DNA of 64,000 nt from Sternotherus odoratus (lineage: Eukaryota > Chordata > Testudines > Kinosternidae). The stretch is from assembly GCA_032164245.1 (NCBI GenBank), contig JAVMKO010000002.1, positions 56,825,840 to 56,889,839 on the forward strand, given 5' to 3'. How positions within the stretch are numbered: the stretch's first letter is position 1; each line of letters starts with the position of its first letter. Both the position numbers and the translations under genes were made by a program. The notes under the pieces were generated by a model that was not told the origin of the DNA, searched no databases, and saw only the letters and a program-made list of their open reading frames with translations. This document shows positions 1 through 13,499 of this stretch, in pieces.

Positions 1-1025
1 ACTGATGAATGGAGACTAAAGAATGTACAGCACCTTGGAATTGCTCAATCACATAGCTGACAAGCAGAAGAGTTTAAGGGAGGTGGTACTTCTTGTAAAT
101 TGTGTTAGCTCCCAGCACCAGACTCAGGAAATTGTCAGCTGATGTGTTATTAGCTGTGCAACACAAATACAGTAGGGGTGTAACAAGCAGCTGGCAGGGG
201 AATTTGTGAAAGACAATTCAGTTCTGATTTTTGATTCTCCATTATTATTCCAAACACCTTTCTGACGTACTCTACATCGTTGGTGCCCAGTTCTATGCTG
301 CTGAATTCAACAAAAGACTCTGAACACTATTTTGATCTTGGTGCATAATAGCATCAGTTGTAGGTAAAATTGCAAAACAGATGACTTTATAATACACACT
401 CTGGTTTCACACACTCATGACATTCATCTTTAAAGGCCAAAATTCTCTGTGACTGGACTCTAGCAAAAGGTGATTTCCCCACCTCCTCCCTCCATCCTCC
501 TCAAACAACCCAATCCCCACACAACCTGAAACATGGACAGCTTTCTTCCAGAGGGTGAAGGTGAAATTTTCCTATTTTAAAAATTTCTAATCTATTTTCT
601 TCATTCGCGTTCAAGATTTAAACTTGGTGTAGATCAAGTCCTCAGTGAAGAGTGGCAGAGTTGCTTGTTGTTTCTTTTTGCGTTCCTTTTTTTTTATTTG
701 ACAAAGATATGACTGTTTTGAATGTGTGTGCATAGGATGGGCAGCAGAACATTTATTTCCTGAAGTCTGCAGGTGACCACTAAAACAAAGGTGCACGGGG
801 CATGCAGTTATATGAAATATATGTTTAGCTATTATTATTTGGGGGTGGTTCAATGAACTTACATGCTCTGCTAACAAAGCAGCAGAATTAGGGCTGTATT
901 ATTAGGCTCTAGGTTTAATTATTGTATATGTGAGCTAAGCCAGGACTTCAGCTCATGTTCTCTATAGTGCAAGCCCAATGCTCCATTTAAACAACAATAA
1001 AAAAATCCAAGGGCAACAACCCAAA
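1..1025. other. LYN intron 9 sequence, no recognised feature
   Basis: AT-rich unique-looking sequence. The reading frames are short and show no protein motif. Confidence 0.5.
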
Positions 1026-1149
1026 AAGGGTGACCAGCTGTCCCATTTTTATAGAGACAGTCCCGATTTTGGGGGCTTTTTCTTATATAGGCACCTATTA
1101 ATCCCCACCCTCTGTCCCGATTTTTTACACTTGCTATCTGGTCACCCTA
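1026..1149. mobile_element. hAT-type MITE, TAGGGTGACCAG family
   Basis: This 124 bp element has terminal inverted repeats (AAGGGTGACCAG and CTGGTCACCCTA). A perfect 8-bp target-site duplication, AACCCAAA, lies at 1018-1025 and 1150-1157, the size made by hAT transposases. It has no coding capacity. A second copy is at 61607-61726. Confidence 0.85.
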
Positions 1150-1735
1150 AACCCAAACTAAGGTCTGCTGGCTAAATTAATCTTTGATGTGACTTCACTG
1201 GCTTCAGTACAATTACAGCAGGTGTGAATTTGACTGCCTGCTTGAAAGATGCCAGCTATTAAAGTTAGGCGTATTTTAGATAGATGTTTTTGTTTGGTTT
1301 GGTTTGAAAAAGAATCTGAAACAACCAAACACTAAATACCTCTGTAGAGCTAAACCATTCCTTTGAATGATTGTAGGATATTTCCCCTGAACAATTGTGA
1401 ATTAAACTTGCAGGGTTATAAAGCCCTGAAAGTGAGGCTTGTGATGGAAATGCCAACTCAATTTATACCAAATAATGCTGTAAGAAGTCAGCAGTGTTCA
1501 ACTAAGTGTTTGGTTTTAAGGGCTATTAAGTGCTGTATCTATTTTCGTGCTGTCGGTCGGTCACAATGACCACATCCTCTCTCTTTCTTACACCCTCCTA
1601 TCTGACAGGCCACTTCAGATCACCACAGCCATTCCTCTGGATGCTTCCTGTTTACTTTCTTCCTGTTGCCCCACAAGCCCTTGGTTAATTTGTTATTCTG
1701 CAGTGAGCCCTCATACTCTCAAATACTTTGTGTGT

Positions 1736-1760
1736 ACACACACACACACACACACACACA
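1736..1760. repeat. (CA)n microsatellite
   Basis: About 12 CA units directly after a TGTGTG stretch. Confidence 0.9.
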
Positions 1761-2339
1761 GAGCACCAATGCACAGCTATTTTAGGGTATTCACAAAGTA
1801 TCCCCCAAGAGCTGTATGTTTGTGACAAATGTCAACACGGTGCACCAGCAAAGTGAACGTACAAGCAAAGAGAAAACCTCATGTTATTGCTACTTTTTCT
1901 TTTTTTTTCCCCGGGAAGCTGGAATAAGCTGGCACAGAGCCTGCCAGAGTGGTGTGAATTAGACTGTCACACACAGTTCATGTCTGTGCCAACCAAAGCA
2001 AAATGTGCTGATCTTGGCTTAAGCAGTTTAATGGGAATTTCCTTTTATTTATTTATATTGAAACACAGTTTTCCAATTTCTTTTCCCTCAGGATAAGCAT
2101 GGAGATATGAACCAATGCTGGGAGCAAAAGCTAATGCACAAGCCAGGCACATCCTGAAAAATTTATTAAACATTTCCCTTCATCTTAGTACAGTCTGTGT
2201 TCTTCAAAACTGAGTTTGTACCACTAGATTCACTGACAGGCTTGCTGTGAAGTTACCATTATTTAAAGCTGAATATCTTAGAAGGTGAACAACAGAGCTT
2301 GAAAATAAAGTGTGTCTGTCTTAGGCCCTAAAGAATGAT
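1761..2339. other. LYN intron sequence, no recognised feature
   Basis: No repeat family, RNA gene or conserved reading frame recognised. Confidence 0.4.
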
Positions 2340-2960
2340 GAATTTTATTAAAGGACTTTAATCAAACAAGTTAGAAATAGTCCATCATCCTCTCCATATT
2401 CCAAGTACTGATCCCTAGTGTACATTTCTCTAGTATTTTGTTCACAGTAGCATTAAAAGTCCTGATAGGGTTTCCTGCATATCCCTTCAGAGGCTGTTCC
2501 ACATCTCAGTTTCAAGAGGTTTTCCCCCTGATATTCACCCTGAATTTTCCTTCTTAAAAATTTCATCTTAACACCTAGTTCTATTTGTGGGGAGGATAAA
2601 TAGGGCATTGAATCTCTGAGGCCTACACTTCAAACGGGCTCTGCTTAGGTGCAGGAATCAACTCTCATGGAGCTCGTTGTAGGATCAAGATTTTAATATT
2701 TATCCCCACAGGTGTTTTCACTCTTCAGATATTTGTAAACTGTTATTGTCCCCATCACCGTAGTAGTTGCTTAGCCAAACTGTACAGAATTCGCTTTTTA
2801 GAGCTTTCCTCACCATAAAATCAATTTTTCCAGGCCCTGAATTACTGATAATTTTCCAGGCCCAGAACTGAACACCATATTCCAAATACACCAGAATTTA
2901 TCCAGTCCATCATCTGTTGCCTTTGCACATGCAGTCCAAAATTGGATTCTTTATTTTTTG
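2340..2960 (-). mobile_element. Old CR1/L3-type LINE 3' fragment, antisense
   Basis: Read on the minus strand it follows CR1/L3 3' sequence. The match starts near TGGAATATGGTGTTCAGTTC, passes GGGCCTGGAAAA and TGGTGAGGAAAG, and ends in the 3' untranslated region. It is diverged, with no open frame. The boundaries are approximate. Confidence 0.6.
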
Positions 2961-3581
2961 TCAGATTATATATTCACGTGGGGTTTGATGTCTGCATTTG
3001 GGTCTCCATTAGCCTTATCAATTCACACATTTTTTCTCCCATAGCATACATGTACATTTTCCCATCTACATTATATTTTTCCAGTTTTTCATTTGGTTAT
3101 TTTCTGCTCATGTTTTTAATCCCTATAGGTCCCTTTCTATTATCTATAAAGGCTAAGTATCAATATATGTCTCATATTTGAATAGTTTTTCCTTGAAAAA
3201 TACCCAAAAGAGACTTCCACAGATAGTTCAGACAGGGTTACCAAACCTGCAGCCACATTGGAAATGGTTGTGGAATAAGGCAGTCCCGAACACCAGGTCT
3301 GTTTTAAGCTTGGGGCCTACAACTTAATGGCTTCACTAAACTGGCTTATACCAGCCTCTGTACAAATCGTATCTATCTATAAATTGGCTACATTAAACTT
3401 TTGATTGTCATTACCAATACTGTATTACATTATTCAATATTTCTATTGCCTTTCCTCATGCACTGTAACGAATCAGTACAGCAAGCTACAAAATAAAGAG
3501 TCTGTACCAGTCTAACACTCATAAAAACCAATACCCTACCAGACACAAATGACTATTTTAAGTTAGTAGCACATATTAAAA

Positions 3582-4096
3582 CAGGGGAGGGCAAACTTTT
3601 TGGCCCAAGGACCATATCAGGGTGCGAAACTATATGGAGGGCTGGATAGGGAAGGCTGTGCCTCCCGAAACAGACTGGCCTCCGCCCCCTCCCATTTCCC
3701 ACCCTTTGACTGCCCCCCTCAAAACTCCTGACTCATTCAATTACCCCTGCTCCTAGTCCCCTGACCGCCCCCCCAGAACCCCACCCCCTATCCAACCCCT
3801 ACTTCTCCCTGTCCCCGAACTGCCCGAACCCTTATCCACACCCCCGCCCCCGACAGGCCCCCCGGGACTCCCACACACTATCCAACCTGCCCTGTTCCCC
3901 ATCCCCTGACCACTACCACCCAGAATCGACACCCCCAAACCTCCACCCCAACCAACCGCCCCCTGCTCCCTGACTGCCTCCCGGAACCCCTTACCCAACA
4001 CACACCCCCATGCTGTTCAGAGCATCAGGAGCTCACAGCTAGCAGGACGATCCCGTGGGCAGATGTGGCTCGCAAGCCATAGTTTGCCCACATCTG
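3582..4096. mobile_element. Non-autonomous hAT element (GGCAAACT family, copy 1)
   Basis: This 515 bp element begins CAGGGGAGGGCAAACT and ends AGTTTGCCCACATCTG. Near-identical 8-bp direct repeats (TATTAAAA and TGTTAAAA) flank it at 3574-3581 and 4097-4104. The interior is C-rich and non-coding. Related copies are at 37180-37738 and 47987-48690. Confidence 0.85.
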
Positions 4097-4871
<775 letters not shown>

Positions 4872-5679
4872 TCATATGTAAAATAAAGTAATAAGTCTAG
4901 AGCCAGCCTCACTACCTTCTGCATGGTTGAACTTTAGCAGTCGGGTTTTTGTTTTAACATATTTTTAAGTTGGCCACAATTAGTTACATGATTCTTTATA
5001 TGCTATAACAACAATGCTGATTCAATATCTGAGTTGATCAGCTATGCAGCTTTCTGTGGCGCAAAACTAAAAGGTCAAGCTTCTCCTGAGATCAACATTG
5101 TTTAAATCTTTTTTTAAATTTGTGATTGATTTTTTCCCCCGTTCTAAGGAATATCAGCAAAGTTGCCCTCAGAGAATCACCCAAAATTATCAACCTAGTT
5201 ATCAATGGCAAAATTTTAAAAAGTCACAAAAAGCATGTGGAAGCCCTTTGGTAGTAAAATACAACTAAACTATCTGCTTACACGGGACTTGATTCCTTCA
5301 GCCCTGACTAGCATTGTGTAGTAATTATTCATAAAAGCATGATGGTACAGTAGTCCTTCTTGTAGGGCCAGTCAACAGGACTTCTTATTAATTTAACTGC
5401 AGGACTGCAGCATATGCTTCAAAGCATTCACCCACTTTGACAGAAAACATGAGTATTGGATGCATAATGCAGTGTCATCAAGATATTATAAGTGACATTT
5501 TATTATTTGTTAAACTATTTTTATAGCTCTTGAGAAAGTTCTAAAAGGATGCATCTTAAAACACAACGTAGGCATAAAATGAAAGCTCTTGTCCTCTCTT
5601 AAGGTAGATAATCATTTAATATAAAATCAACACCATTATTTCTCCCCTTTTTTGTCACTGGGGGTTGATTTGACATTTA

Positions 5680-6709
<1,030 letters not shown>

Positions 6710-8416
6710 TCTATATATATAAAAGTCAAGTGGTGTATGTATGAGTGTATGTATGTACGTATGACTGCGAAGTCCTCCCGCACCGTTTGAGCCAGAGACT
6801 TGAATTTTGGTACAGTGAGGGGTCTTGGGGTCTAGATGCTGGTAAGGGTCGAAAAATTTTCGGATCTCACCTCTGACACCCCCCAGGGGTGAAAGTCTTT
6901 CAGGGCCAATCACATCAGCTTGGCAGTTAGGTGGTGATGATGTCATAATACCCCCCTCCAACAGACACCTCACTCGCTCAGCTCACCCCTCCCTCCTCCA
7001 ACGGAACCCCGGAGATCCCTCAGTTCTCTGCCCCTCCCACCTCCCCAACGGAACCCCGGAGATCCCTCAGTTCTCTGCCCCTCCCACCTCCCCAACGGAA
7101 CCCCGGACTACATCAGCTCTGTGCCCCCCCCCACCTGCGAAGGTCCCCGGAATCCCTCGGCTCTGGGCCCCCTCCCCTCCTGCGACGGATCTGAGTTGGG
7201 TTTGGTGGGACGGTAAGTGAGGTGGGGATGTCGGATTCGGTCGGGGGGGTGAGGTGAGGGTTTCGGGTTTGCTTCGGGGGGTGGGAAGGTGTCGGGGGGG
7301 GTGAGGGGTGTGGTGTGGGTGTTGGGTTTGGTCTGGGGGGGGGGAGGTGTTGGGGTGGGTGCCCAGACCAAACCCGACACCCCCCCCGGCTCACTTACCC
7401 CCCGACCAAACCCGACACCGCCACCTCACCCCCCCACCAACCGCAACACCCCCTGACCAACCCCAACACCCACCCCTCACCCCTCACCCACCCCAACACC
7501 TTCCCACCCCCCCAGACCAAACCCGACACCCCCTGGCTCACTTACCCCCCGACCGAACCTGACACCCCCACCTCACCCCCCCCCACACCAATCGCAACAC
7601 CCCCAGACCAAACCTGACACCCCCCGGCTCACTTACCCCCCGACCGAAACCGACACTCCCACCTCACCCCCCCAAGCAAACCCGACACCCCCACCTCACC
7701 CCCCCCACCAACCACAACACCCCCTGACCAACCCCAACACCCACACCTCACCCCTCACCCACCACGACACCTTCCCACCCCCCCAGACCAAACCCGACAC
7801 CCCCCCGGCTCACTTACCCCCGACCGAACCCGACACCCCTACCTCATCCCCCCAAGCAAACCTGACACCCCCACCTCAACCCCCCACCAACCGCAACACC
7901 CCCTGACCAACCGCAACACTCACCCCTCACCCACCCCAACACCTTCCCACCCCCCCAGACCAAACCCTACACTCCCCGGCTCACTTACCCCCCGACCAAA
8001 CCCGACAACCCCACCTGACCCCCCCAAGCAAACCCAACACCCCCACCTAACCCCCCGACCAAACCCGACACCCCCCCCTCCCCGGCTCACGGTGCACTGT
8101 GTAGCACACAGATTATTAAATACACTGTTCGGTCGGGGGGTGAGGTGGGGGTGTCGGGTTTGCTCAGGGAGTGAGGTGGGGGTGTCGGGTTTGGTCGGGG
8201 GGTGACGTGGAGGTGTTGGGTTTGTTTTGGGGGGTCAAGTGGGGTTGTCGGGTTTGGTCGGGGGGTAAGTGAGCCGGGGGGTCTTGGGGTTGGTCGGGGG
8301 GGTGGGAAGATGTCAGGGTGGGTGAAGGGTGGGTGTTGGGGTTGGTCAGGGGGTGTCAACTGTCTGCCCCCTCCCCACCTCCGACTGACCCGAGCAACGC
8401 CGGGCACTTATGCTAG
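6710..8416 (+). mobile_element. Non-autonomous Helitron, copy 1, with internal minisatellite
   Basis: It starts TCTATATATATAAAAGTC after an A and ends in a short CCCG..CGGG hairpin followed by CTAG and then T. This is Helitron structure inserted between A and T without target duplication. The 5' 400 bases match the minus-strand copy at 42618-43638. The 3' end (CGAGCAACGCCGGG) also matches. The interior is mostly a minisatellite. No Rep/helicase gene is present, so it depends on another copy. Confidence 0.85.
7190..8350. repeat. C-rich/G-rich minisatellite (CCAAACCCGACACCCCCACC type) inside Helitron copy 1
   Basis: Imperfect units built on CCAAACCCGACACCCCCACC alternate with CTCACTTACC segments. 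The strand of the repeat flips twice: G-rich at 7190-7365, C-rich at 7366-8085 and G-rich again at 8130-8350. The last flip follows a short non-repeat insert at about 8091-8130. The long frames across it are low-complexity artefacts. Confidence 0.9.
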
Positions 8417-8926
8417 TCTGGTATAAAATAAGTATGTGATGTATAGAACTGTATGTGCTGCAATTTCATGAAATATGCTAATTACCCATGTATCAATGTA
8501 CAAATATTAGTATATGGATAAGGAAGGTAAAGGAATATTTTATGATGGAATCAATGTATAATATTCTTAATACATAAACTTTAGTGATAAAGGTATATTT
8601 TATTCAGGTGTCGTAATCTTTAAAAGCCTTGTTTGATTTTCAGTGAAGTGATATAAATAAAGTATCCTTCTAAACATGCCATTCTTAACACAAGTGCACT
8701 AATAAAACCAGACCACATCTCTTTGTGCTGCAATCTATGTATTTCAACACTGAAAAAATATGTACAGGAAGAGGTAAACTTTCATGACTCAACACACCAG
8801 CTACAGTCCTCTACCCAACAAAGTCCGCACAATTTCAACACAGTTTGTGTGTCTACCTGAAAGTCAGCAACTCCTTAATCTCTACTTAAACTTCCTTACG
8901 CATTAGTAGAGTGACTGTAAATCACA

Positions 8927-9008
8927 AAGAGTCTTGTAGCACCTTTTAGACTAACATATCTTAGGGATCATGAGCTTTCGTGGGCTAAGACCCACTTCAT
9001 CAGATGAA
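8927..9008 (-). mobile_element. Penelope-like element 3' fragment, short insertion
   Basis: On the minus strand it reads CATCTGATGAAGTGGGTCTT and on to GTTAGTCTAAAAGGTGC, the same 3' end as the element at 29020-30115. The 11-bp direct repeats TGTAAATCACA at 8916-8926 and 9009-9019 show it is a separate insertion. Confidence 0.75.
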
Positions 9009-9039
9009 TGTAAATCACAGCTTGTCTACATGGTGACTT

Positions 9040-9240
9040 AGTTCATGGAAAGCACCTCACACTCTAATGTGTATTTGTCCTCACAGCACTCCTGTGAAGT
9101 ACTGTTATCTCTATTTTACAGATGGGGAACTAAGGCACAGGGAGACTAAGTTTACTTGCAATAGGGCACAAAGGAAGTTTGTGGCAGAGCAAGGAATTGA
9201 ACTGACATCTCCGAAGTCCTAAATTAATGCCCTAGCCACC
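9040..9240 (+). mobile_element. MIR-type CORE-SINE relic
   Basis: It matches the MIR pattern: CTCACAGCACTCCTGTGAAG, TTTTACAGATGGGGAACTAA, then GTGGCAGAGCAAGGAATTGA. MIRs are ancient amniote SINEs. Confidence 0.75.
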
Positions 9241-9589
9241 ACTCATCTCTCCTCTTCGCTCCGCTCCAGAGAACAAAGAAGGAACTCTGAAAGAGTCTTA
9301 AGGCCTGTCACATGGTATAAAAATTCAGCTGAGATTATAAGAAAGATCGTCTCTTGAACAGCAGTCAAAAAACATGAAACAAGCACTTCAAGATGACCTG
9401 TTAATGTAATTAAGGGTCAAATTCTTCCACTACATGTGCAGGCAAATGGCTCCCATCTTTAGGAAAACTGGTCTTAAATATTCTTCTCAGCTAAAAGAGG
9501 ATAATGCTGCATTTTTACAATTTCTGCTATATTGAAACAAACATGGCAATCACTTTTGAGAGGATAGGATTAGGATTGAAAAACAATTA

Positions 9590-10105
9590 TAACAAAATGG
9601 AGAATTGATCTGAAATCAACAAGATGAAATCCAATAAAGGTATGTGCAAAGTTCTACACAGAAGAAAAAAAACAAATGCATGACTACAAAATGGGAAATA
9701 ACTGGGTAGGCAGTAATACTGCTAAAAGGATTTGCAGGTTATAGTGCAGGGGTCTCCAAACTATGGCCCAAGGGCCGAATCCAGCCCCCCAACCTGATTT
9801 AGAATTTAATGCAACACTGACACAGTAGTGTGGTTTTATGATTTGCATATATTCTGCATATATTTGCATATATTAACATTTTCCCCACAGTTGCTATGGC
9901 CCATGAAGCCCCTTCAAAAATCCAATATGGCCCTCATCTCATAAAGTTTGGAGACCTCTGTTATAGTGGATCAGATCAATTACAGGTCAACAATGTGATG
10001 CAGTTGCAAGAAAAAATGCCAATATCAATAGGAATATCATAGATAAAACATAAGTTGGTAATTGTCCCACTCAGCTGTGGTGGAGTCCTCTACTGGCATA
10101 CTGTG
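9590..10105 (+). mobile_element. CR1 LINE fragment interrupted by a hAT element
   Basis: It matches CR1 downstream of the reverse transcriptase core: ATCAACAAGATGAAATCCAA, ATGGGAAATAACTGG, CAACAATGTGATGCAGTTGC. The same segment is present at about 36720-36920. The nested hAT at 9747-9960 splits it cleanly. Confidence 0.7.
9747..9960. mobile_element. Short non-autonomous hAT element nested in CR1
   Basis: This 214 bp element starts CAGGGGTCTCCAAACT and ends AGTTTGGAGACCTCTG. The perfect 8-bp duplication TTATAGTG lies at 9739-9746 and 9961-9968. It is non-coding and younger than the CR1 it splits. Confidence 0.9.
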
Positions 10106-10802
10106 AGGTGTGCAGGAATGGGCTCGGGGCAAGGGGTTGGGTCATAGGAGGGGTGCAGAGTGCAGGAGAGGCTCAGGGCAGTGGTGCAGGGAGGGTTGTG
10201 GAATGCGGGAGGGGGCTCAGGGCAGAGGTTTGGGGTGCAGGAGGGATGCAAGGTGCGGCAGGGGGCTCAAGACGGGGTTAGGATGCAGGAGGGGCGTGCG
10301 GTGCAGGAGGGGGCTCAGGGCAGGGGGTTGGAGTGCAGGAAGGGGTTGGGGTGTGGGCTCTGGCCCAGCGCTGCTTACCTGAAGCGGCTCCAGGATGGCA
10401 GCAGGGCCAGGCCAGGCTCCCTACCTGCCTGCCCTGGCCTTGGCCCCAGTCCTGCGCCGCTCCAGGAAGCGGCTGGCACCATGTCCCTGTCAGCCCTGGG
10501 GAAGGGGGAGCAGAGGGCTCCACGCATCTGTTGGTACCCCTCTCCCCCCCCCCCCCCCCGAAGCTTCCATTGGCCATGGTTCCCCGTTCCTGGCCAATGG
10601 GAGCTTCAGGGGAGGTAACCACAGGCAAGAACAGGTCATGGAGCCCTCTGATCCCCCTCCCCCATGGGTGCAGGGACCTGGTGCCGGCCGCTTCCAGAGC
10701 CAAGTAGGGCCCACAGCACCATGGGGATGGCAAATCCGCGGGCTGGATCCAAAGCCCTGATGGCCCGAATCTGGACCCCGGGCTGTAGTTTGCCCACCCC
10801 TG
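10106..10802. mobile_element. GC-rich hAT-type element, left end unclear
   Basis: The right end AGTTTGCCCACCCCTG is a hAT terminus. The interior holds about ten imperfect units of GTGCAGGAGGGGGCTCAGGG followed by a GC-rich segment. No matching left terminus or target duplication was found, so the left side is probably truncated. Related interior sequence occurs at 49760-50455. The 90-150 residue frames here are repeat artefacts. Confidence 0.6.
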
Positions 10803-11069
10803 TTTTAGAATGATCAGACTGTGTTTAGACTATACTGAAAGCTGGCGAGTTGCATGTATTAATCTCCCTTAGGGGTGAAATCTAAGTATGGAACTCACAG
10901 CCAGTTTGGCGTTGTGCCCTGCTTCCTAACAGTCTGCCCTGAGGCTGGTACTCCAGCTCTGGAATCACTGCAAGACAGCTTGACAGCCCTCGATATCTAC
11001 ATCACTGGCACAGAGTGTGAGACACTGAATGGTGGATTACACAGGGACTTCAGGTTTGGGTCTGTACTA

Positions 11070-11190
11070 GCCAGTGATATCAAGCTGAGCAGGGACCATC
11101 TATTTGTTCTGTGTTTGCACAATGCCTAGCACAATGGGGCCCTGGTCCATGGCTAGAGTTGCTAGGCACTACCGCATTGCAAATAATAAA
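11070..11190 (+). repeat. L2-type retroelement 3' tail
   Basis: It reads TTGTTCTGTGTTTGCACAAT, then GCCTAGCACAATGGGG, then a (AAT)n tail. A second copy is at 51035-51125. The layout resembles an L2-like LINE or its SINE partner. The exact family is uncertain. Confidence 0.55.
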
Positions 11191-12281
11191 TAATAATAAT
11201 TTCCTGGTTCTACCATTTACATAATAGTTTCGGCTGCTCTGTGGCTGTGCTCTAGCTGCACAGGCAACCTGAATTTGCATAAACCTTTATGTGTATACAG
11301 TGAGGGTGGGCAGGTGGCATTTTCACTTTTGCCTTTCCTTAGGGCCTACCCCAGGAGATAGCAAACAATGTCCAGCAGAGGCTGCAAAGGAATTCCTCTG
11401 GCAAAGGTTGTAATGCGAATTAGCTCAATCATGCCACTTCCTCCCCAGCCACAACCCAGGTTACTGGAAACGCCACCTCTCCCCCACCCCCAGCAGACTT
11501 CCTGAAACCCTGGGTCTCCTCCACTGGCTTCACTGACTGAAGTTCATCTGGCTCAAGGTCTACCAAACACCCCAGGGTGTCCTGCTATTGTGATCTATAG
11601 GATATGAATGATCACTCACTCTTTTTAGCTACCTTCAATAAACAGATACAAAAGAGATGGATAAATGAAGTTCCTGCTTTAACTCCCAACTTAATTCCTT
11701 TTTAAAGTTTAAGGCAGACCCTATGTGATAAATTTTCAGCATGTGTGTAAATTGTAAAACTGCACCTGTGATATTTGCCAAAACGTCCATTGGTGCCTGC
11801 AAAATCCCACCTCTAAAATGGGAAATTATATATTGCTTCGTCACATGTGCCAACAGGTTCTGTTGGTACATTTTTAGAATCTTTCATTTTAGTGAAGGCA
11901 TATTTGTGGCTCAGCTTATTTTCTGCAGCCCAGCATTTCCCACAATTCTGGATATCCGGGCTGTTCTCCACTCAGCGGCACAGTGAGGTGCATCAGTGTT
12001 TTGATGTATAGCCATGTCCCCTCAGCTTCTTCTTGTGGCCAGATTCTCTGCCTTCACAGCAGCGTTTCCTTTTGCTCCTGCCCTTAATCCTTCTGTTTTA
12101 AATGTTCATCTTTTGCCCATTTTTTGGGCAGTGGGGAGCAGTGTTCTTCCTGCTCAGCCTTCCTCTTCCTCCCAGGGTCAGCTAACTCTTCAAGGATTTA
12201 ACACTGCCTAAGACTCTGCTGCAGCATTTCCCTGCTGGCTCTTCTGCCCCTTACAGACATGGCGGAGTGACCAAGAAAGCA
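11191..12281. other. LYN intron sequence, no recognised feature
   Basis: No repeat family, RNA gene or conserved frame recognised. Confidence 0.4.
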
Positions 12282-12823
12282 TCCTATATAATAAAAGGCT
12301 GGGGATGTTTGTCCGAAGCCGTCATGCGCAGTAGAGAGGGCCTGGGCACACAGCATGCTAGGAGGTGTAGTTCGGCGGCACACAATGGAAGCCGCACGGG
12401 CGCCGCCGCGAGGGAAGCAGGGTCTGGATGAGGGTTTTAGGGTATGGGGAGCTGCAGGGTCTCATTGCAGGATCCCGTTGCGTGGGGCCAGGGTCCAGAT
12501 GAGGGGCGGGGGGGGGGCAGGATTTCATTGCGGGGGGGGGGGGAGGAGAGTTGGGGGGCCAGGGTCCCGGGCGGTATGTCGCGGGGACTTGGGGTGTCAG
12601 CAAATGGAGGGGGGGAGTGAATGCTGCTGGGGGGATGGGAGGGAGTGGGCTGGGCTGTCGGGCGCATGACGAGGGGTTGAGGGGCCGGTGGAGTGGGGGA
12701 GGGGGAGAGAGCACAATGAGCAAGTGGGGGGGCCGTTGGAGGCGGTAGGGGGGGAGAGAGCTGAGCGAGTGGGGGGGCCGCAAGCCGTTACTGTTGGCCC
12801 GTGTACACGGGCTTTTACACTAG
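12282..12823 (+). mobile_element. Non-autonomous Helitron with HeliBat-like 5' end
   Basis: It starts TCCTATATAATAAAAGGC after an A and ends with the perfect palindrome GCCCGTGTACACGGGC (12797-12812), then TTTTACACTAG and a T. The first 16 bases match HeliBat-type Helitrons as I recall them. The interior is a G-rich low-complexity region. It belongs to a different family from the two larger Helitrons here. Confidence 0.85.
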
Positions 12824-13499
12824 TTGAGTCATATTCAACCAGTTGTCTCTACATGGGAGGCAGCCTACCCAGACTCAGCAGAGGGTGAATTGTGCCCAGC
12901 CTGCACCCAGTCTTCAGTGCCTGTGTTAGGGCCTGGGACTGCAAGTCGGACTGGCAGAGGTCTACGACCCACTGAGGCGGTAACTCCCACAGGGGGGAAA
13001 AAAGGATCAAGTACTCCAGTGTGGAGGAGGAAGAGGCTCCAAAAGTGAGGAGGACCTGAGCATACAAGTCAGGTAAGTCCCAAGGAATCCCTGCAGAACA
13101 AAGAGAAAAGGCTTGTGGAACCACCTGTCTCTCCCCATCCTGCCACATCTTAAAGTGGGTCCTGTGCAACCTGAGGAAGGAAATAGGGCTTCTAATCAAT
13201 CTGCCTCCCTCCCAAGAACAAGGACATCCTCTCCCCTGCAATCCTGGGGTGAATGGAAGCAATGGGAGGATTCTAGACAGACCTCTTGAGGGGCTTCCAG
13301 GCCTAAAGGAAAGCAAGCCACAAAAAGGTCTCACTACGGTCACAGCAGAACTTCTATACTCGCAAAGTGCCCTATTAAAGATTTAAAAAAATTAAAATAG
13401 CTAAAAAGGGAAAGAAAAAAAGTACCAAAAAAAAAATCCAGAGATACTAGTCCTTTGATTCCTCTACATCCTCTCTCTCCCCCTCACCCGCCACTGAGG

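Noticed and set aside
7190..8350. CRISPR-like regular repeats
   Set aside because: Units are imperfect and contiguous with no unique spacers, and they lie inside a Helitron in a eukaryotic genome.
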